Of a stretch of DNA of 20,378 nucleotides, positions 1 through 8,068 are shown piece by piece (within the stretch, counting starts at the first letter, position 1; each line of letters starts with the position of its first letter). The stretch comes from JAWLCA01 sp050485905 (GTDB taxonomy: Bacteria > Pseudomonadota > Alphaproteobacteria > Rhodobacterales > Rhodobacteraceae), in the NCBI GenBank assembly GCA_050485905.1, contig JBJHCH010000065.1:1-20378 (forward strand). The letters are read 5' to 3'. Below the pieces are notes generated by a model. That model made no database searches. It was given only the letters and a program-made list of their open reading frames with translations, and was not told the origin of the DNA. The translations under genes and the position numbers were made by a program.

Positions 1-201
1 GCGCTGACCGGCGGTGCAGCGGACGCGGCGGCGGCGCTGACCGGCGGGGCGGTGCTGCCCCCTGCCCTGCCGCTGGCCGAGGCGATTGCGCGGCTGGCCG
101 CCGGGCGGGCGGGCAAGCCGCAGCCGCGCCCGGCACCGCTCTATCTGCGCGCGGCGGATGCGGCGCTGCCATCGGACCCGCCGCCGGTGATTTTGCCGTG
201 A
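1..201 (+). CDS. tsaB: TsaB, tRNA threonylcarbamoyladenosine biosynthesis protein (3' end only)
   Basis: Only the last 66 codons are present; the gene begins before the window. TsaB is the non-catalytic ASKHA-fold partner of TsaD in making threonylcarbamoyladenosine at position 37 of ANN-decoding tRNAs. The visible tail ends in a PLYLRAADAALPSDPPPVIL stretch, which I recognise as the usual C-terminus of TsaB in Rhodobacterales. The active-fold core is outside the window, so the call rests on this tail and on the next gene. The TGA stop (199-201) overlaps the GTG start of rimI at 198, so the two are probably translationally coupled. The tsaB-rimI order is common in Proteobacteria and supports both assignments. 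Confidence 0.85.
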   Translation, partial: ALTGGAADAAAALTGGAVLPPALPLAEAIARLAAGRAGKPQPRPAPLYLRAADAALPSDPPPVILP

Positions 202-608
202 CGCCCGCGGAACTGGCGGCGCTGCATGCGGCCTGCTTTACCACCCCGCGCCCATGGACCGAAGCCGAGTTCGAGAGCTTTCTGGCCGCCCCGCATGTGT
301 TCCTGCTGGGCGAGGCGCAGGGTTTCGTCGTGGGCCGGGCCGTTGCGGGCGAGGCGGAGCTTCTGACGCTGGCCGTGGCTCCAGGGGCGCGGCGGCGGGG
401 GCTGGGCCGCGCGCTGCTGGCCGCGTTCGAGGCCGAGGCGCGCGCGCGGGGGGCGGAGGAGGCATATCTGGAGGTGGCCGAGGACAATGCCGCCGGGCGG
501 GCGCTTTATGCGGGCGCGGGCTACCGCGAAACCGGGCGCAGGCCAGGCTATTTCCGCACCCCGGACGGGCAGCCGGTGGCCGCCGTGCTGATGGCGCGGG
601 CGCTGTGA
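198..608 (+). CDS. rimI: RimI-type GNAT N-acetyltransferase (ribosomal protein S18 alanine acetyltransferase)
   Basis: A 136-residue single-domain GNAT acetyltransferase, likely acetylating the N-terminal alanine of ribosomal protein S18 from acetyl-CoA in the cytoplasm. The acetyl-CoA pyrophosphate-binding motif is clear at residues 65-72 (RRRGLGRA), preceded by the LLTLAVAPGA strand. The later DNAAGRALYAGAGYRETGRRPGYF block (about 96-119) matches the conserved Asn and Tyr region of RimI. The start is GTG at 198, overlapping the tsaB stop; no other start keeps the full N-terminal strand. Length is slightly below the E. coli RimI length. The exact substrate is inferred from the tsaB linkage; GNAT proteins cannot be assigned safely from the fold alone. 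Confidence 0.85.
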   Translation: MTPAELAALHAACFTTPRPWTEAEFESFLAAPHVFLLGEAQGFVVGRAVAGEAELLTLAVAPGARRRGLGRALLAAFEAEARARGAEEAYLEVAEDNAAGRALYAGAGYRETGRRPGYFRTPDGQPVAAVLMARAL

Positions 609-649
609 CGGCGGGGCGCGAACGTGACCGCACAAGGCACAAAAACCAG

Positions 650-679
650 TTGACCACCCTGCTGCGCTGCGGCCTTATG
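650..679 (+). promoter_or_regulatory. Candidate sigma-70-type promoter for the nucleoside-uptake operon
   Basis: TTGACC (650-655) and CTTATG (674-679) are separated by 18 bp in the 152-bp gap between rimI and the binding-protein gene. The -35 box is strong and the -10 is fair. The predicted transcript would start near 686 and have a leader of about 75 nt. I see no convincing riboswitch fold in this leader. The placement is right for the five-gene operon, but this is consensus matching by eye. Confidence 0.45.
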
Positions 680-760
680 ACGGGTGATCCGCTAGAGATC
701 CTGTTTCAACGGCGCCGCCGGCAACGCCCGGACGACCGCCCCAACAACCGGGAGCAATCC

Positions 761-1750
761 ATGACCCTTATGCAGAAATTCCTTGGCAGCGCCGCGGCGC
801 TGACGCTGGGCGCGGGCGCCGCCATGGCCGATCCCGGCCTGGTCATCGACCTGGGCGGCAAGTTCGACAAGTCGTTCAACGAGGCCGCGTGGACCGGCGC
901 GGAACGCTGGCGCGAGGAGACCGGCGGCAGCTACCGCGAGATCGAGATGCAGACCGAGGCCCAGCGCGAGCAGTTCGTGCGCCGCATGGCCGAGGCGGAT
1001 GCGAACCCGATCGTGGTGATGGGTTTCCAGAACATGTCGACGCTGGAACAGGTGGCGCCGGACTATCCCGACACGACCTTTGTCCTGATCGACGCGGTGG
1101 TGGACCTGCCGAACGTGCGCTCGGTCGTCTTTACCGAGCATGAGGGGTCGTATCTGGTCGGCATGATGGCGGCGCTGGCATCGGAAACCGGCACGGTCAG
1201 CTTTGTCGGCGGCATGGACATCCCGCTGATCCGCCGCTTTGCCTGCGGCTATGTGCAGGGGGTGAAGGCCGCGAACCCGGATGCGACGGTGATCCAGAAC
1301 TACACCGGCTCGACCCCCGCGGCCTGGAACGACCCGGTGCGCGGCGGCGAGATCACCAAGTCGCAGATCAGCCAGGGATCGGATGTGGTGTTCGCCGCGG
1401 CGGGCGGCACCGGCATCGGCGTGCTGCAGGCGGCCGTGGACGAGGGCATCCTGTCGATCGGCGTGGACAGCAACCAGAACTACCTGCACCCCGGTTCGGT
1501 GCTGACCTCGATGATCAAGCGCGTGGACAACGCGGTCTACGAGGCGTTTTCCGAAGGCCCCGGCCTTGAGACCGGTGTTGTGGTGATGGATCTGGCCGCG
1601 GGCGGCGTGGGCTACGCCATGGACGAATACAACGAAAGCCTGGTCACCGACGAGATGCGCGCCGCCGTGGATGCGGCGGCCGAGCAGATCATGTCGGGCG
1701 AGCTGGTGGTGCATGACTACATGTCCGACGACACCTGCCCGGTGAGCTGA
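761..1750 (+). CDS. BMP/PnrA-family ABC transporter substrate-binding protein (nucleoside-binding)
   Basis: A 329-residue periplasmic binding protein of the basic membrane protein (Bmp/PnrA/Med) family, whose characterised members bind purine nucleosides. An N-terminal signal peptide with an AMA cleavage site near residue 23 is seen. There is no lipobox cysteine, so the mature protein should be free in the periplasm. Family landmarks are the KFDKSFNEAAW segment (34-44), AAGGTGIG (about 212-219) and GVDSNQ (about 234-239), which line the ligand cleft in PnrA-like structures. The ATG at 761 is preceded by GGGAG at 750-754, fixing the start; the longer upstream open frame overlaps rimI and is not coding. 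The ATPase gene follows 11 bp later. The ligand (adenosine, guanosine, inosine or broader) cannot be read from sequence, but the terminal phosphorylase gene favours purine nucleosides. Confidence 0.9.
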   Translation: MTLMQKFLGSAAALTLGAGAAMADPGLVIDLGGKFDKSFNEAAWTGAERWREETGGSYREIEMQTEAQREQFVRRMAEADANPIVVMGFQNMSTLEQVAPDYPDTTFVLIDAVVDLPNVRSVVFTEHEGSYLVGMMAALASETGTVSFVGGMDIPLIRRFACGYVQGVKAANPDATVIQNYTGSTPAAWNDPVRGGEITKSQISQGSDVVFAAAGGTGIGVLQAAVDEGILSIGVDSNQNYLHPGSVLTSMIKRVDNAVYEAFSEGPGLETGVVVMDLAAGGVGYAMDEYNESLVTDEMRAAVDAAAEQIMSGELVVHDYMSDDTCPVS

Positions 1751-1761
1751 GGCAAGGCGCG

Positions 1762-3342
1762 ATGGACGCGGATGTGAGCGCGGGGCGGCAGGAGACTGCC
1801 GCCCCGGCAAATGCGGCGCCGGCGATCGAGCTGCGCGGCATTTCCAAGGCGTTCGGGCCAGTGCAGGCCAACAAGGACATCCATATCCGCGTCGAAAAGG
1901 GCACGATCCACGGCATCATCGGCGAGAACGGCGCGGGGAAATCGACGCTGATGTCGATCCTCTACGGGTTCTATCGGGCGGATGCGGGCGAGATCCTGAT
2001 CGGCGGAAAGCCGGTGCAGATCCCCGACAGCCAGGCCGCGATCCGTGCGGGCATCGGCATGGTGTTCCAGCATTTCAAGCTGGTGGAGAATTTCACCGTG
2101 CTGGAGAACGTGGTGCTGGGGGCAGAGGACGGGGCGCTGCTGCGGCCCTCTCTGGCCAAGGCGCGGCGGCTGTTGACCGATCTGGCGCGGGAATATGAGC
2201 TGAACGTCGATCCCGATGCGCGGATCGAGAACCTGAGCGTGGGCCACCAGCAGCGGGTGGAGATCCTGAAGGCGCTCTATCGTCACGCGGACATATTGAT
2301 CCTGGACGAGCCGACAGGCGTGCTGACGCCCGCCGAGGCGGACCATCTGTTCCGGATCCTCAAGGGGCTGAAGGACGAGGGCAAGACCATCATCCTGATC
2401 ACCCACAAGCTGCGCGAGATCATGAGCGTGACCGACAACGTCAGCGTGATGCGGCGCGGCGAGATGGTGGCGACGGTGAAGACCGCCGAGACGGGGCCGG
2501 AGCAGCTGGCCGAGCTGATGGTGGGCCGCAAGGTGCTGCTGCGCGTCGACAAGCGCCCCGCCACGCCCGGCAAGACGGTGCTGGAGGTCAAGGGTCTGCG
2601 CGTCGTGGACGACAAGGGGGTGGAGCGGCTGCGCGGCATCGATCTGAACGTGCGCGCGGGCGAGATCCTGGGCATCGCGGGCGTGGCGGGCAACGGGCAA
2701 TCGGAACTGCTGGAGGTGCTGGGCGGCATCATCCCCGGCACCGGCACGGCGCGGGTGAACGACCAGCCGCTGGACATGACGATGCGCACCTCGGACGGGC
2801 AGACGCGGCGCGACAGCGGCATCAGCCATGTGCCCGAGGACCGGCAGCGGCTGGGCCTGATCATGGATTTCACGGCCTGGGAGAACGTGGCCTTCGGCTA
2901 TCACAACGCGCCGGAGTATCAGCGAAACGGCCTGCTGATGGACCCCGACCGCATCCGCAAGGATGCCGAGGGCAAGATCGCGCGCTTCGATGTGCGCCCC
3001 GCCAACTGCTGGCTGGCGGCCAAGAACTTTTCCGGGGGCAACCAGCAGAAGATCGTCCTGGCGCGCGAGATCGAGCGCAACCCCGACCTGCTGCTGGTCG
3101 GCCAGCCCACGCGCGGGGTGGATATCGGCGCGATCGAGTTCATTCATCAGCAGATCGTGCGGCTGCGCGACGCGGGCAAGGCGATCCTGCTGGTCAGCGT
3201 GGAACTGGACGAGATCATGAGCCTGTCGGACCGCATCGCGGTGATGTTCGACGGCCAGATCATGGGCGAGCGGCTGCCGGACCAGACAAATGAACGCGAA
3301 CTGGGGCTGATGATGGCGGGCATGACCGGGGGGGCCGCCTGA
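1762..3342 (+). CDS. ABC transporter ATP-binding protein with two nucleotide-binding domains (nucleoside importer)
   Basis: A 526-residue tandem ABC ATPase that should power the two permeases encoded downstream on the cytoplasmic face. Domain 1 is canonical: Walker A GENGAGKST (54-62), signature LSVGHQQ (158-164), Walker B ILILDEPT (178-185) and an H-loop His in ILITHKL (about 215). Domain 2 is degenerate: its P-loop reads GVAGNGQSEL (307-316) without the Lys, Walker B is LLLVGQPTRG (444-452) with Gln at the usual catalytic Glu, and the H-loop reads VSVEL without His. It keeps a good signature, FSGGNQQK (423-430). Such asymmetry is typical of sugar/nucleoside double ATPases of the CUT2/BMP type. 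The TGA overlaps the next ATG as TGATG. Exact substrate is inferred from the operon. Confidence 0.92.
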   Translation: MDADVSAGRQETAAPANAAPAIELRGISKAFGPVQANKDIHIRVEKGTIHGIIGENGAGKSTLMSILYGFYRADAGEILIGGKPVQIPDSQAAIRAGIGMVFQHFKLVENFTVLENVVLGAEDGALLRPSLAKARRLLTDLAREYELNVDPDARIENLSVGHQQRVEILKALYRHADILILDEPTGVLTPAEADHLFRILKGLKDEGKTIILITHKLREIMSVTDNVSVMRRGEMVATVKTAETGPEQLAELMVGRKVLLRVDKRPATPGKTVLEVKGLRVVDDKGVERLRGIDLNVRAGEILGIAGVAGNGQSELLEVLGGIIPGTGTARVNDQPLDMTMRTSDGQTRRDSGISHVPEDRQRLGLIMDFTAWENVAFGYHNAPEYQRNGLLMDPDRIRKDAEGKIARFDVRPANCWLAAKNFSGGNQQKIVLAREIERNPDLLLVGQPTRGVDIGAIEFIHQQIVRLRDAGKAILLVSVELDEIMSLSDRIAVMFDGQIMGERLPDQTNERELGLMMAGMTGGAA

Positions 3343-4433
3343 TGGAGCGGATGCCGAAATGGGCCGATACGATTCTGGTGCCGTTCCTGTCGCTGATCAT
3401 CGCCTTTGTCATCTCGGGCCTGGTGATCCTGGCCATCGGCGAAAACCCCTGGGCCGCGATGAAGATCATGGTCGAGGGCGCGGTGGGTTCGTCCTATGGC
3501 TGGGGCTACACGCTTTATTACGCGACCAATTTCATGTTCACCGGGCTCGCGGTGGCGGTGGCGTTTCAGGCCAGCCTGTTCAACATCGGCGGCGAGGGGC
3601 AGGCGCTGCTGGGGGGCCTTGGCGTCGCGCTGGTCTGCCTGTTCGTGCCCTGGCCGCACTGGACCATCGCCCTGCTGGCGGCGATGGCGGGCGGCGCGCT
3701 GTTCGGCGCGGCCTGGGCGGCGATCCCGGCCTGGCTGCAGGCCAAGCGCGGCAGTCATATCGTCATCACCACGATCATGTTCAACTTCATCGGCGCCGCA
3801 TTGCTGGGCTACATTCTGGTGAACCTGATGCGGCCAGCGGGGTCGATGGACCCGGCCTCTGCCCGGTTCGCGCCGGAAATCGCGCTGCCGAAACTGGCCG
3901 ACATGCTGGGCGCGGTCGGCATTCCGTTTTCGCGCGCGGCGCCTGCCAACATCAGCTTTCTGATCGCGCTGCTGGCCTGTTTCGCGGTCTGGCTGCTGAT
4001 CTGGCGCACCCGGCTTGGCTATCAGATTCGCGCCTTCGGCAAATCGGAGCCTGCGGCCGTCTATGCCGGGATGAGCCCGGTGAAGATCACCATGTTCACC
4101 ATGCTGATTTCGGGCGGGCTGGCCGGCATGATGGCGATCAACAACGTGATGGGCGAGGCGCAGCGGCTGATGATGAACGCGGTCGAGGGCGCGGGCTTCA
4201 TCGGCATCGCGGTCGCGCTAATGGGGCGCAGCCATCCGTTGGGCGTGGCGCTGGCGGCGATCCTGTTCGGGTTCCTCTATCAGGGGGGTGCGGAACTGGC
4301 GCTGTGGACATCCGTGCCGCGTGAGCTGATCGTGGTGATTCAGGCGCTGGTGATCCTGTTCACCGGGGCGCTGGACAACATGGTGCGGATGCCGGTGGAG
4401 AAGCTGTTCGCCCTGCGACGGAGGCGGACCTGA
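3342..4433 (+). CDS. ABC transporter permease, BPD_transp_2 family (nucleoside importer, subunit 1)
   Basis: A 363-residue polytopic inner-membrane protein, the larger of the two permease subunits. Hydrophobic segments run throughout, beginning with VPFLSLIIAFVISGLVIL at about 13-30. The FNIGGEGQALLGG motif (80-92) is the family hallmark, the NIGxEGQ signature shared with ribose- and branched-chain-type permeases. Its ATG at 3342 sits in a TGATG overlap with the ATPase stop, and its own stop overlaps the next start in the same way, so the three genes are translationally coupled. The length and position agree with the first permease of BMP-type nucleoside importers. The C-terminus ends in a basic tail (ALRRRRT), as expected for a cytoplasmic end. 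Confidence 0.9.
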   Translation: MERMPKWADTILVPFLSLIIAFVISGLVILAIGENPWAAMKIMVEGAVGSSYGWGYTLYYATNFMFTGLAVAVAFQASLFNIGGEGQALLGGLGVALVCLFVPWPHWTIALLAAMAGGALFGAAWAAIPAWLQAKRGSHIVITTIMFNFIGAALLGYILVNLMRPAGSMDPASARFAPEIALPKLADMLGAVGIPFSRAAPANISFLIALLACFAVWLLIWRTRLGYQIRAFGKSEPAAVYAGMSPVKITMFTMLISGGLAGMMAINNVMGEAQRLMMNAVEGAGFIGIAVALMGRSHPLGVALAAILFGFLYQGGAELALWTSVPRELIVVIQALVILFTGALDNMVRMPVEKLFALRRRRT

Positions 4434-5398
4434 TGGATCTGGGAACCGTCCTGCAGATCCTCGATTCCACGATCCGGCTGGCGACGCCGCTGCTGTTCGC
4501 CTGTCTGGCCGGGCTGTTTTCGGAACGCGCGGGGGTGTTCGACATCGGGCTGGAAGGCAAGATGCTGATCGCCGCCTTCTTTTCCGCCGCCGTCGCGGCG
4601 ATGAGCGGGTCGGTCTGGGTCGGGCTGATGGCGGGGGTGGCTTCGTCCATGGTGCTGGCGCTGATCCACGGGCTGGCCTCGATCACGTTCCGGGGCAACC
4701 AGTTGATTTCCGGCGTGGCGATCAACTTTCTGGCGGCGGGGATCACCGTGCTGATCGCGCAGAACTGGTTTCGGCAGGGTGGACGCACGCCGTCGCTGTC
4801 GGGCGATGCGCGGTTCCAGAACATAACCCTGCCCTTTGCCGAGACGCTGCGCGACGTGCCGGTGGTGGGGCCGCTTTACTCGGTGCTGCTGTCGGGCCAT
4901 TCGATCCTTGTCTATGTCGGGCTGCTGTGCGTGCCGCTGACATGGTGGGTGCTGTTCCGCACCCGGTTCGGCCTGCGCCTGCGGGCGGTGGGCGAGAACC
5001 CGGCCGCGGTGGATACGGCGGGCGTGTCGGTCGTGGGCCTGCGCTATGCGGCGGTGCTGATCTGCGGCGTGCTGTGCGGGCTGGCGGGTGCCTATCTGGC
5101 CACCGGGCTGTCGGCGGGGTTTGTCAAGGACATGACGGCGGGGCGCGGGTTCATCGCGCTGGCGGCGCTGATCTTTGCCAAATGGCGGCCGTGGTATGCG
5201 CTGGGGGCGGTGCTGCTGTTCGGCCTGCTGGAGGCGATTGCCAACCGCTACCAGAACCTCGACCTCGGCTTCATCGTGCTGCCCGGCCAGTTCATGCAGG
5301 CGCTGCCCTACATCCTGACAGTGATCATTCTGGCGGGCTTCGTCGGCAAGGCGATCCCGCCGCGCGCCGGGGGGCAGGCCTATGTCAAGGAACGCTGA
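4433..5398 (+). CDS. ABC transporter permease, BPD_transp_2 family (nucleoside importer, subunit 2)
   Basis: A 321-residue polytopic permease forming the second half of the transmembrane channel. It carries the paralogous motif RAGVFDIGLEGKMLIAAFF (32-50), equivalent to the NIGxEGQ block of subunit 1 but with Asp and Lys changes that mark the second subunit in this family. Several long hydrophobic segments follow. The start overlaps the preceding stop (TGATG at 4432-4436), and the end overlaps the phosphorylase gene by 17 bp. It would work with the binding protein, double ATPase and first permease as one importer. Confidence 0.9.
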   Translation: MDLGTVLQILDSTIRLATPLLFACLAGLFSERAGVFDIGLEGKMLIAAFFSAAVAAMSGSVWVGLMAGVASSMVLALIHGLASITFRGNQLISGVAINFLAAGITVLIAQNWFRQGGRTPSLSGDARFQNITLPFAETLRDVPVVGPLYSVLLSGHSILVYVGLLCVPLTWWVLFRTRFGLRLRAVGENPAAVDTAGVSVVGLRYAAVLICGVLCGLAGAYLATGLSAGFVKDMTAGRGFIALAALIFAKWRPWYALGAVLLFGLLEAIANRYQNLDLGFIVLPGQFMQALPYILTVIILAGFVGKAIPPRAGGQAYVKER

Positions 5399-6185
5399 GG
5401 ATACCGCCGCCATCGTCCGCGCCCGCGCCGGGGCGCGGCCGGTGCGGCTGGGGCTGATCCTGGGTTCGGGCCTGGGCCATCTGACCGAGGCGGTGGACGG
5501 CGTGCCCATCCCCTATGACGAATTGCCGGGGTTTCCGCACACGGCGGTATCGGGGCACAGCCCGAAGTTGGTGATCGGCGATCTGGAGGGGGTGCGCGTC
5601 GCGGTCTTTGGCGGGCGGGCGCATTACTACGAAAGCGGGCGGGGTGATGCGATGCGCCACTCGCTGGAGGTGTTGAAGGCGCTGGGGGCCGAGGCGCTGA
5701 TCGTGACCAATGCCGCCGGCAGCCTGCGCGCCGACATTCCGCCGGGCGAGTTGATGCTGCTGGAGGATCACATAAACTTCTCTGGCCTGAACCCGCTGAT
5801 CGGCGAACAGACGGATGCGCGCTTCGTGCCGATGATCGATGCCCATGATCCCGGCCTGCGCGCGGGGCTGAAGGCGGCGGCCAAGGCCGAGGGTGTGGCC
5901 CTGCCCGAGGGGGTCTATGTCTGGTATTCCGGCCCCTCGTTCGAAACGCCAGCCGAGATCCGGGCGATCAACGTGCTGGGCGGCGATGCGGTCGGCATGT
6001 CCACCGTGCCCGAGGTGATTCTGGCCCGGTTCCTGGGTCTGCGGGTCGCCGCGATCTCGACCATCACCAACATGGCCGCGGGAATGAGCGACGAGGCGAT
6101 CAGCCACGAGCACACCAAGGCGATGGCGCCGCTGGGTGCGGCCAAGCTGGAGCGCGTGCTGCGACGTTTTCTGCGCGATCTCTGA
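5382..6185 (+). CDS. Purine-nucleoside phosphorylase (trimeric PNP/MTAP family)
   Basis: A 267-residue cytoplasmic enzyme that splits purine nucleosides with phosphate into free base and (deoxy)ribose-1-phosphate. Motifs in order: GSGLGH (28-33, phosphate loop), GGRAHYYES (77-85, with the catalytic-region His81), TNAAG (109-113), GPSFETPAEIR (184-194, base-binding Glu188) and VGMSTVPE (204-211). STITNMAAG (226-234) contains Asn230 at the position that favours 6-oxopurines (inosine, guanosine) in trimeric PNPs. The ATG at 5382 lies 17 bp inside the upstream permease gene, with an AGG-rich stretch just before it. It is the last gene of the importer operon, so imported nucleosides are probably cleaved at once. 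Methylthioadenosine phosphorylase is a less likely alternative. Confidence 0.92.
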   Translation: MSRNAEDTAAIVRARAGARPVRLGLILGSGLGHLTEAVDGVPIPYDELPGFPHTAVSGHSPKLVIGDLEGVRVAVFGGRAHYYESGRGDAMRHSLEVLKALGAEALIVTNAAGSLRADIPPGELMLLEDHINFSGLNPLIGEQTDARFVPMIDAHDPGLRAGLKAAAKAEGVALPEGVYVWYSGPSFETPAEIRAINVLGGDAVGMSTVPEVILARFLGLRVAAISTITNMAAGMSDEAISHEHTKAMAPLGAAKLERVLRRFLRDL

Positions 6186-6215
6186 AAATTCACACGAGGC
6201 AGGCCCGATGGCGGG

Positions 6216-6244
6216 TGCAATCCCCGCACAACCTGCGCTAGCAT
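6216..6244 (+). promoter_or_regulatory. Weak candidate promoter for the TSUP gene, overlapping a short hairpin
   Basis: In the 88-bp gap after the phosphorylase gene, TAGCAT (6239-6244) makes a fair -10 box with a weak TGCAAT (6216-6221) 17 bp upstream. A short inverted repeat, GCGGG (6211-6215) and CCCGC (6223-6227) with a 7-nt loop, overlaps the -35. There is no T-run after it, so it is a poor intrinsic terminator. Whether the TSUP genes have their own promoter or are read through from the operon is not settled by sequence. Confidence 0.3.
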
Positions 6245-6273
6245 CAGCAAAATAACGCCAGAGGCGGGCGCCG

Positions 6274-7191
6274 ATGCAGATCTACCTGCCCATTGCCGAG
6301 GTTTCGGTGAATGCCTTCCTGCTGTTCGGGCTGGGGGGCATCGTCGGCATGCTGTCGGGCATGTTCGGCGTGGGTGGCGGGTTCCTGATCACGCCCCTGC
6401 TGTTCTTCATTGGCATCCCGCCGGCGGTGGCGGTGGCGACCGGGGCCAATCAGGTGGTGGCCTCGTCCGTCTCGGGCGTGCTGGCGCATCTGCGGCGGCG
6501 GACCGTCGATCTGAAGATGGGCACGGTGCTGCTGGGCGGGGGGCTGGTCGGGTCGGCCGTGGGCATCTGGGTGTTCAACCTGATGAACAAGGCCGGGCAG
6601 ATAGACCTGTTCGTGCAGCTGTCCTATGTGCTGTTTCTGGGCCTGATCGGGGCGATGATGTTCCGCGAGTCGCTGGGCGCAATGCTGCGCGCACGGTCCA
6701 AGGCACCGCCCCGCCGACGGCACCAGCACCTGTGGGTGCACAAGTGGCCGCTGAAGATGAAGTTCCGCACCTCGGGCCTTTACATCAGCGTCATTCCCCC
6801 GATCGGGGTGGGCGTTCTGGTCGGCTTTCTGGCCGCGATCATGGGCGTGGGCGGCGGCTTCATCATGGTGCCGGCGATGATCTATCTGCTTGGCATGCCG
6901 ACGAAAGTGGTCGTCGGCACTTCGCTCTTTCAGATCATCTTCGTCACCGCCTTCGCCACCCTGATGCACGCGGGCACCAACTATTCGGTGGACATGCTGC
7001 TGGCGCTGTTCCTTATCCTCGGGGGCGTGATCGGGGCGCAGTTGGGCACAGTTGTCGGGCTGCGGCTGCAGGCGGAACAGCTGCGCATCCTGCTGGCCCT
7101 GATCGTGCTGGCGGTGGCGGGCAAGATCGCGCTGGATCTGCTGCTGGAGCCGGCGGAGATCTACAGCCTCAGAATTCCGGGGCGGCACTGA
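6274..7191 (+). CDS. TSUP (TauE/SafE) family membrane permease
   Basis: A 305-residue inner-membrane protein of the TauE/SafE family, whose members export or import small sulfur or organic anions (sulfite, sulfoacetate, thiosulfate and similar). The two homologous halves are visible as repeated motifs: GMFGVGGGFLITP at 29-41 and AIMGVGGGFIMVP at 188-200, each inside a membrane segment. A strongly basic linker (about 139-165, with RRRHQH) separates the halves and should be cytoplasmic. The ATG at 6274 is the first start that gives the N-terminal membrane segment; the preceding GAGGCGGG may serve as ribosome site. The stop overlaps the next gene as TGATG. The substrate cannot be told from the sequence. 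Confidence 0.88.
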   Translation: MQIYLPIAEVSVNAFLLFGLGGIVGMLSGMFGVGGGFLITPLLFFIGIPPAVAVATGANQVVASSVSGVLAHLRRRTVDLKMGTVLLGGGLVGSAVGIWVFNLMNKAGQIDLFVQLSYVLFLGLIGAMMFRESLGAMLRARSKAPPRRRHQHLWVHKWPLKMKFRTSGLYISVIPPIGVGVLVGFLAAIMGVGGGFIMVPAMIYLLGMPTKVVVGTSLFQIIFVTAFATLMHAGTNYSVDMLLALFLILGGVIGAQLGTVVGLRLQAEQLRILLALIVLAVAGKIALDLLLEPAEIYSLRIPGRH

Positions 7192-7937
7192 TGCGCTGGC
7201 TGGTCCTCTTCCTGCTGCTCGCGCTGCCCGTCCGGGCCGAGGAGGTGGTGGCGGGGCTGAGCCAGAGCCGGGTGTCGATCACCGCGAATTTCGACGGATC
7301 GGAGATTCTGGTCTTTGGCGCGGTGCGGCGCGAGGAGCCGGTGCCGCGCACCGGGCAACTGAATGTCGTGGTCACGATACAGGGGCCGTCGACGCCCGTG
7401 AACGTGCACAGGAAGGAGCGGGTGGCGGGGATCTGGGTGAATGTGGATTCGGTTCATGTCAGCCGGGCGCCGAGCTTCTATGCCGTGGCGACGACCGGGC
7501 CGTTCGAGGATATGTTGAGCAATACCGAGGACTTGCGGTATCGCGTTTCGGTCGGGCAGGCGATCCGGGCGATTGGCGCGGCTGTGACGGACAGCCCGAA
7601 CTTCACCCAGGCGCTGATCCGCATCCGCGAGGCGGAGGGGCTGTATCAGTTGCGCGAAGGTGCGGTGCAACTGGACCGCGCGACCCTGTTCCGCACCCGC
7701 ATCCAGCTACCCGCGAACCTGACCGAGGGGCTATATGAGACACGTATCCTGTTGACTCGAAACGGAGAAGTGGTGGACAGCTACCGCACCAGCATCCTTG
7801 TCACCAAGGTCGGGCTGGAGCGGTTCCTGTTCATGCTGGCGCATCAGCAACCCTGGATCTATGGCGTTCTGTCGGTGTTCATCGCGGCACTTGCGGGCTG
7901 GGGCGCATCGACCGCGTTCCGGTTCCGGCGAAGCTGA
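7191..7937 (+). CDS. Conserved alphaproteobacterial membrane-anchored protein, PF09608/TIGR02186-like
   Basis: A 248-residue protein with a cleavable signal peptide (LVLFLLLALPVRAEE, cleavage near residue 16). A beta-rich periplasmic domain of about 200 residues follows, then one C-terminal membrane span (WIYGVLSVFIAALAGWGAST) and a short basic tail (FRFRRS). I recognise it as the alphaproteobacterial family of unknown function usually called TIGR02186 or Alph_Pro_TM. Start choice: ATG at 7191 in a TGATG overlap with the TSUP stop, directly followed by the signal peptide. The longer open frame upstream lies inside the TSUP gene. The coupling implies that it works with the TSUP permease at the membrane, perhaps as an accessory or sensing subunit; that is inference. 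No catalytic motif is evident. Confidence 0.82.
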   Translation: MRWLVLFLLLALPVRAEEVVAGLSQSRVSITANFDGSEILVFGAVRREEPVPRTGQLNVVVTIQGPSTPVNVHRKERVAGIWVNVDSVHVSRAPSFYAVATTGPFEDMLSNTEDLRYRVSVGQAIRAIGAAVTDSPNFTQALIRIREAEGLYQLREGAVQLDRATLFRTRIQLPANLTEGLYETRILLTRNGEVVDSYRTSILVTKVGLERFLFMLAHQQPWIYGVLSVFIAALAGWGASTAFRFRRS

Positions 7938-7965
7938 CGAGCGCCGGATTCCACCTGCATACCGA

Positions 7966-8039
7966 TGTATGTTTCGCGTGCATCTGCCGTGCATATCACA
8001 TGCATACGTTGCGTTCGCAGCCCGACCGAACCGCGCAAC
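7966..8039 (+). repeat. Structured repeat unit, copy 1: four 11-bp elements plus a hairpin with 20-nt loop
   Basis: Four consecutive 11-bp elements fill 7966-8009: TGTATGTTTCG, CGTGCATCTGC, CGTGCATATCA, CATGCATACGT. The core TGCAT begins at 7979, 7990 and 8001, exactly 11 bp apart. They are followed by an inverted repeat GTTGCG (8008-8013) and CGCAAC (8034-8039) enclosing 20 nt. Just upstream, CATAC (7958-7962) and GTATG (7967-7971) form another short inverted repeat. A second unit with the same architecture begins 103 bp downstream. Strand is arbitrary. Confidence 0.75.
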
Positions 8040-8068
8040 ATCAACCCCGAAAACGGGTGTGCACACGA

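Noticed and set aside
254..760. Plus-strand frame extending the binding-protein gene upstream through rimI
   Set aside because: It overlaps rimI in another frame and encodes low-complexity Arg/Gly-rich sequence. The signal peptide and GGGAG site fix the start at 761.
609..760. Purine riboswitch upstream of the nucleoside operon
   Set aside because: I looked for one because of the operon's role, but the leader shows no purine-aptamer core or three-stem arrangement.
1717..3147. Long minus-strand frame opposite the ABC ATPase gene
   Set aside because: Antisense shadow: no motif, and the plus strand has complete ABC ATPase domains.
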